Shown here: positions 63,880-64,000 of the stretch, piece after piece
How positions within the stretch are numbered: position 1 is the stretch's first letter
How the letters are laid out: each line of letters opens with the position of its first letter
Source: Rhabdophis nuchalis
Lineage: Eukaryota > Chordata > Lepidosauria > Squamata > Natricidae
Direction: 5' to 3'
Assembly: GCA_039707465.1 (NCBI GenBank)
Contig: CM077647.1
Location: 170,620,163-170,684,162, forward strand
Length of the DNA: 64,000 nt
Notes under the pieces: model-generated
Databases searched by the model: none
What the model saw: the letters and a program-made list of their open reading frames with translations, nothing else
What the model was told of the DNA's origin: nothing
Program-made: the position numbers and the translations under genes

Positions 63880-64000
63880 CATTTCTTTATATACTTTAGC
63901 CTCCAGTCCCCTAATCATCTTTGTTGCTCTTCTGTGCGCTCTTTCCAGAGTCTCAACATCTTTTTTTACATTCTAGCAACCAAAACTGGGTGCTGTATTC
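63880..64000 (-). mobile_element. CR1 LINE fragment, cut by window edge
   Basis: Minus strand CTCTGGAAAGAGCGCACAG and ATGATTAGGGGACTGGAGGC, the RT C-terminus of CR1 as in 14255-14705. It is antisense to TOX4 and continues beyond the window. Confidence 0.85.

Overview
The window is a piece of a squamate reptile genome (probably a snake or a snake-like lizard). The reasons are the repeats: two tRNA-derived SINEs of the Sauria type, Bov-B, CR1, L2 and L1 LINEs, Tigger-like and hAT foldback DNA elements, and CR1 tails running into short AT-rich microsatellites. Nothing looks bacterial, and there are no operons.

Two host genes were found by reading exons with splice sites. On the minus strand, eight exons of RAB2B (31678 down to 8437) join in frame into a complete 215-residue small GTPase with all nucleotide-binding motifs and a C-terminal Cys-Cys. 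On the plus strand, starting 626 bases from the RAB2B start codon, four exons of TOX4 (32305, 42547-42615, 59007-59249, 61600-61863) encode its first 194 residues; the HMG-box exons lie beyond the right edge. The genes are head to head across a CpG-rich promoter (31679-32304). The RAB2B-TOX4 neighbourhood matches that known in mammals, which supports both names.

Nearly everything else is transposable elements in the introns, often nested and often right up to the exons. Left of RAB2B (1-8000): SINE, Tigger-like element, a hammerhead-bearing inverted repeat, polypurine microsatellite, L2 copies and a Rex1/L2-type LINE. RAB2B introns: CR1, three related LTRs, a 1-kb pentameric satellite with higher-order structure, a nearly full-length L2, hAT/foldback elements, a 1.6-kb CR1, Bov-B, and a Penelope-like segment carrying a well-formed type I hammerhead ribozyme. 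TOX4 introns: tetranucleotide arrays, a truncated L1 with clean target-site duplication, perfect snap-back palindromes, SINEs, MITE families, an ORF1-only L1 with 19-bp target-site duplication, L2 copies and a Ty3/gypsy integrase relic.

The most interesting signals are the hammerhead ribozyme at 29370-29413, decayed relatives at 744-838, 55190-55240 and 61946-61986, the ORF1-only L1 at 53052-55014, and RAB2B splice sites that abut transposons. Family names for repeats come from recognition of termini, proteins and target-site duplications, not from a database search.
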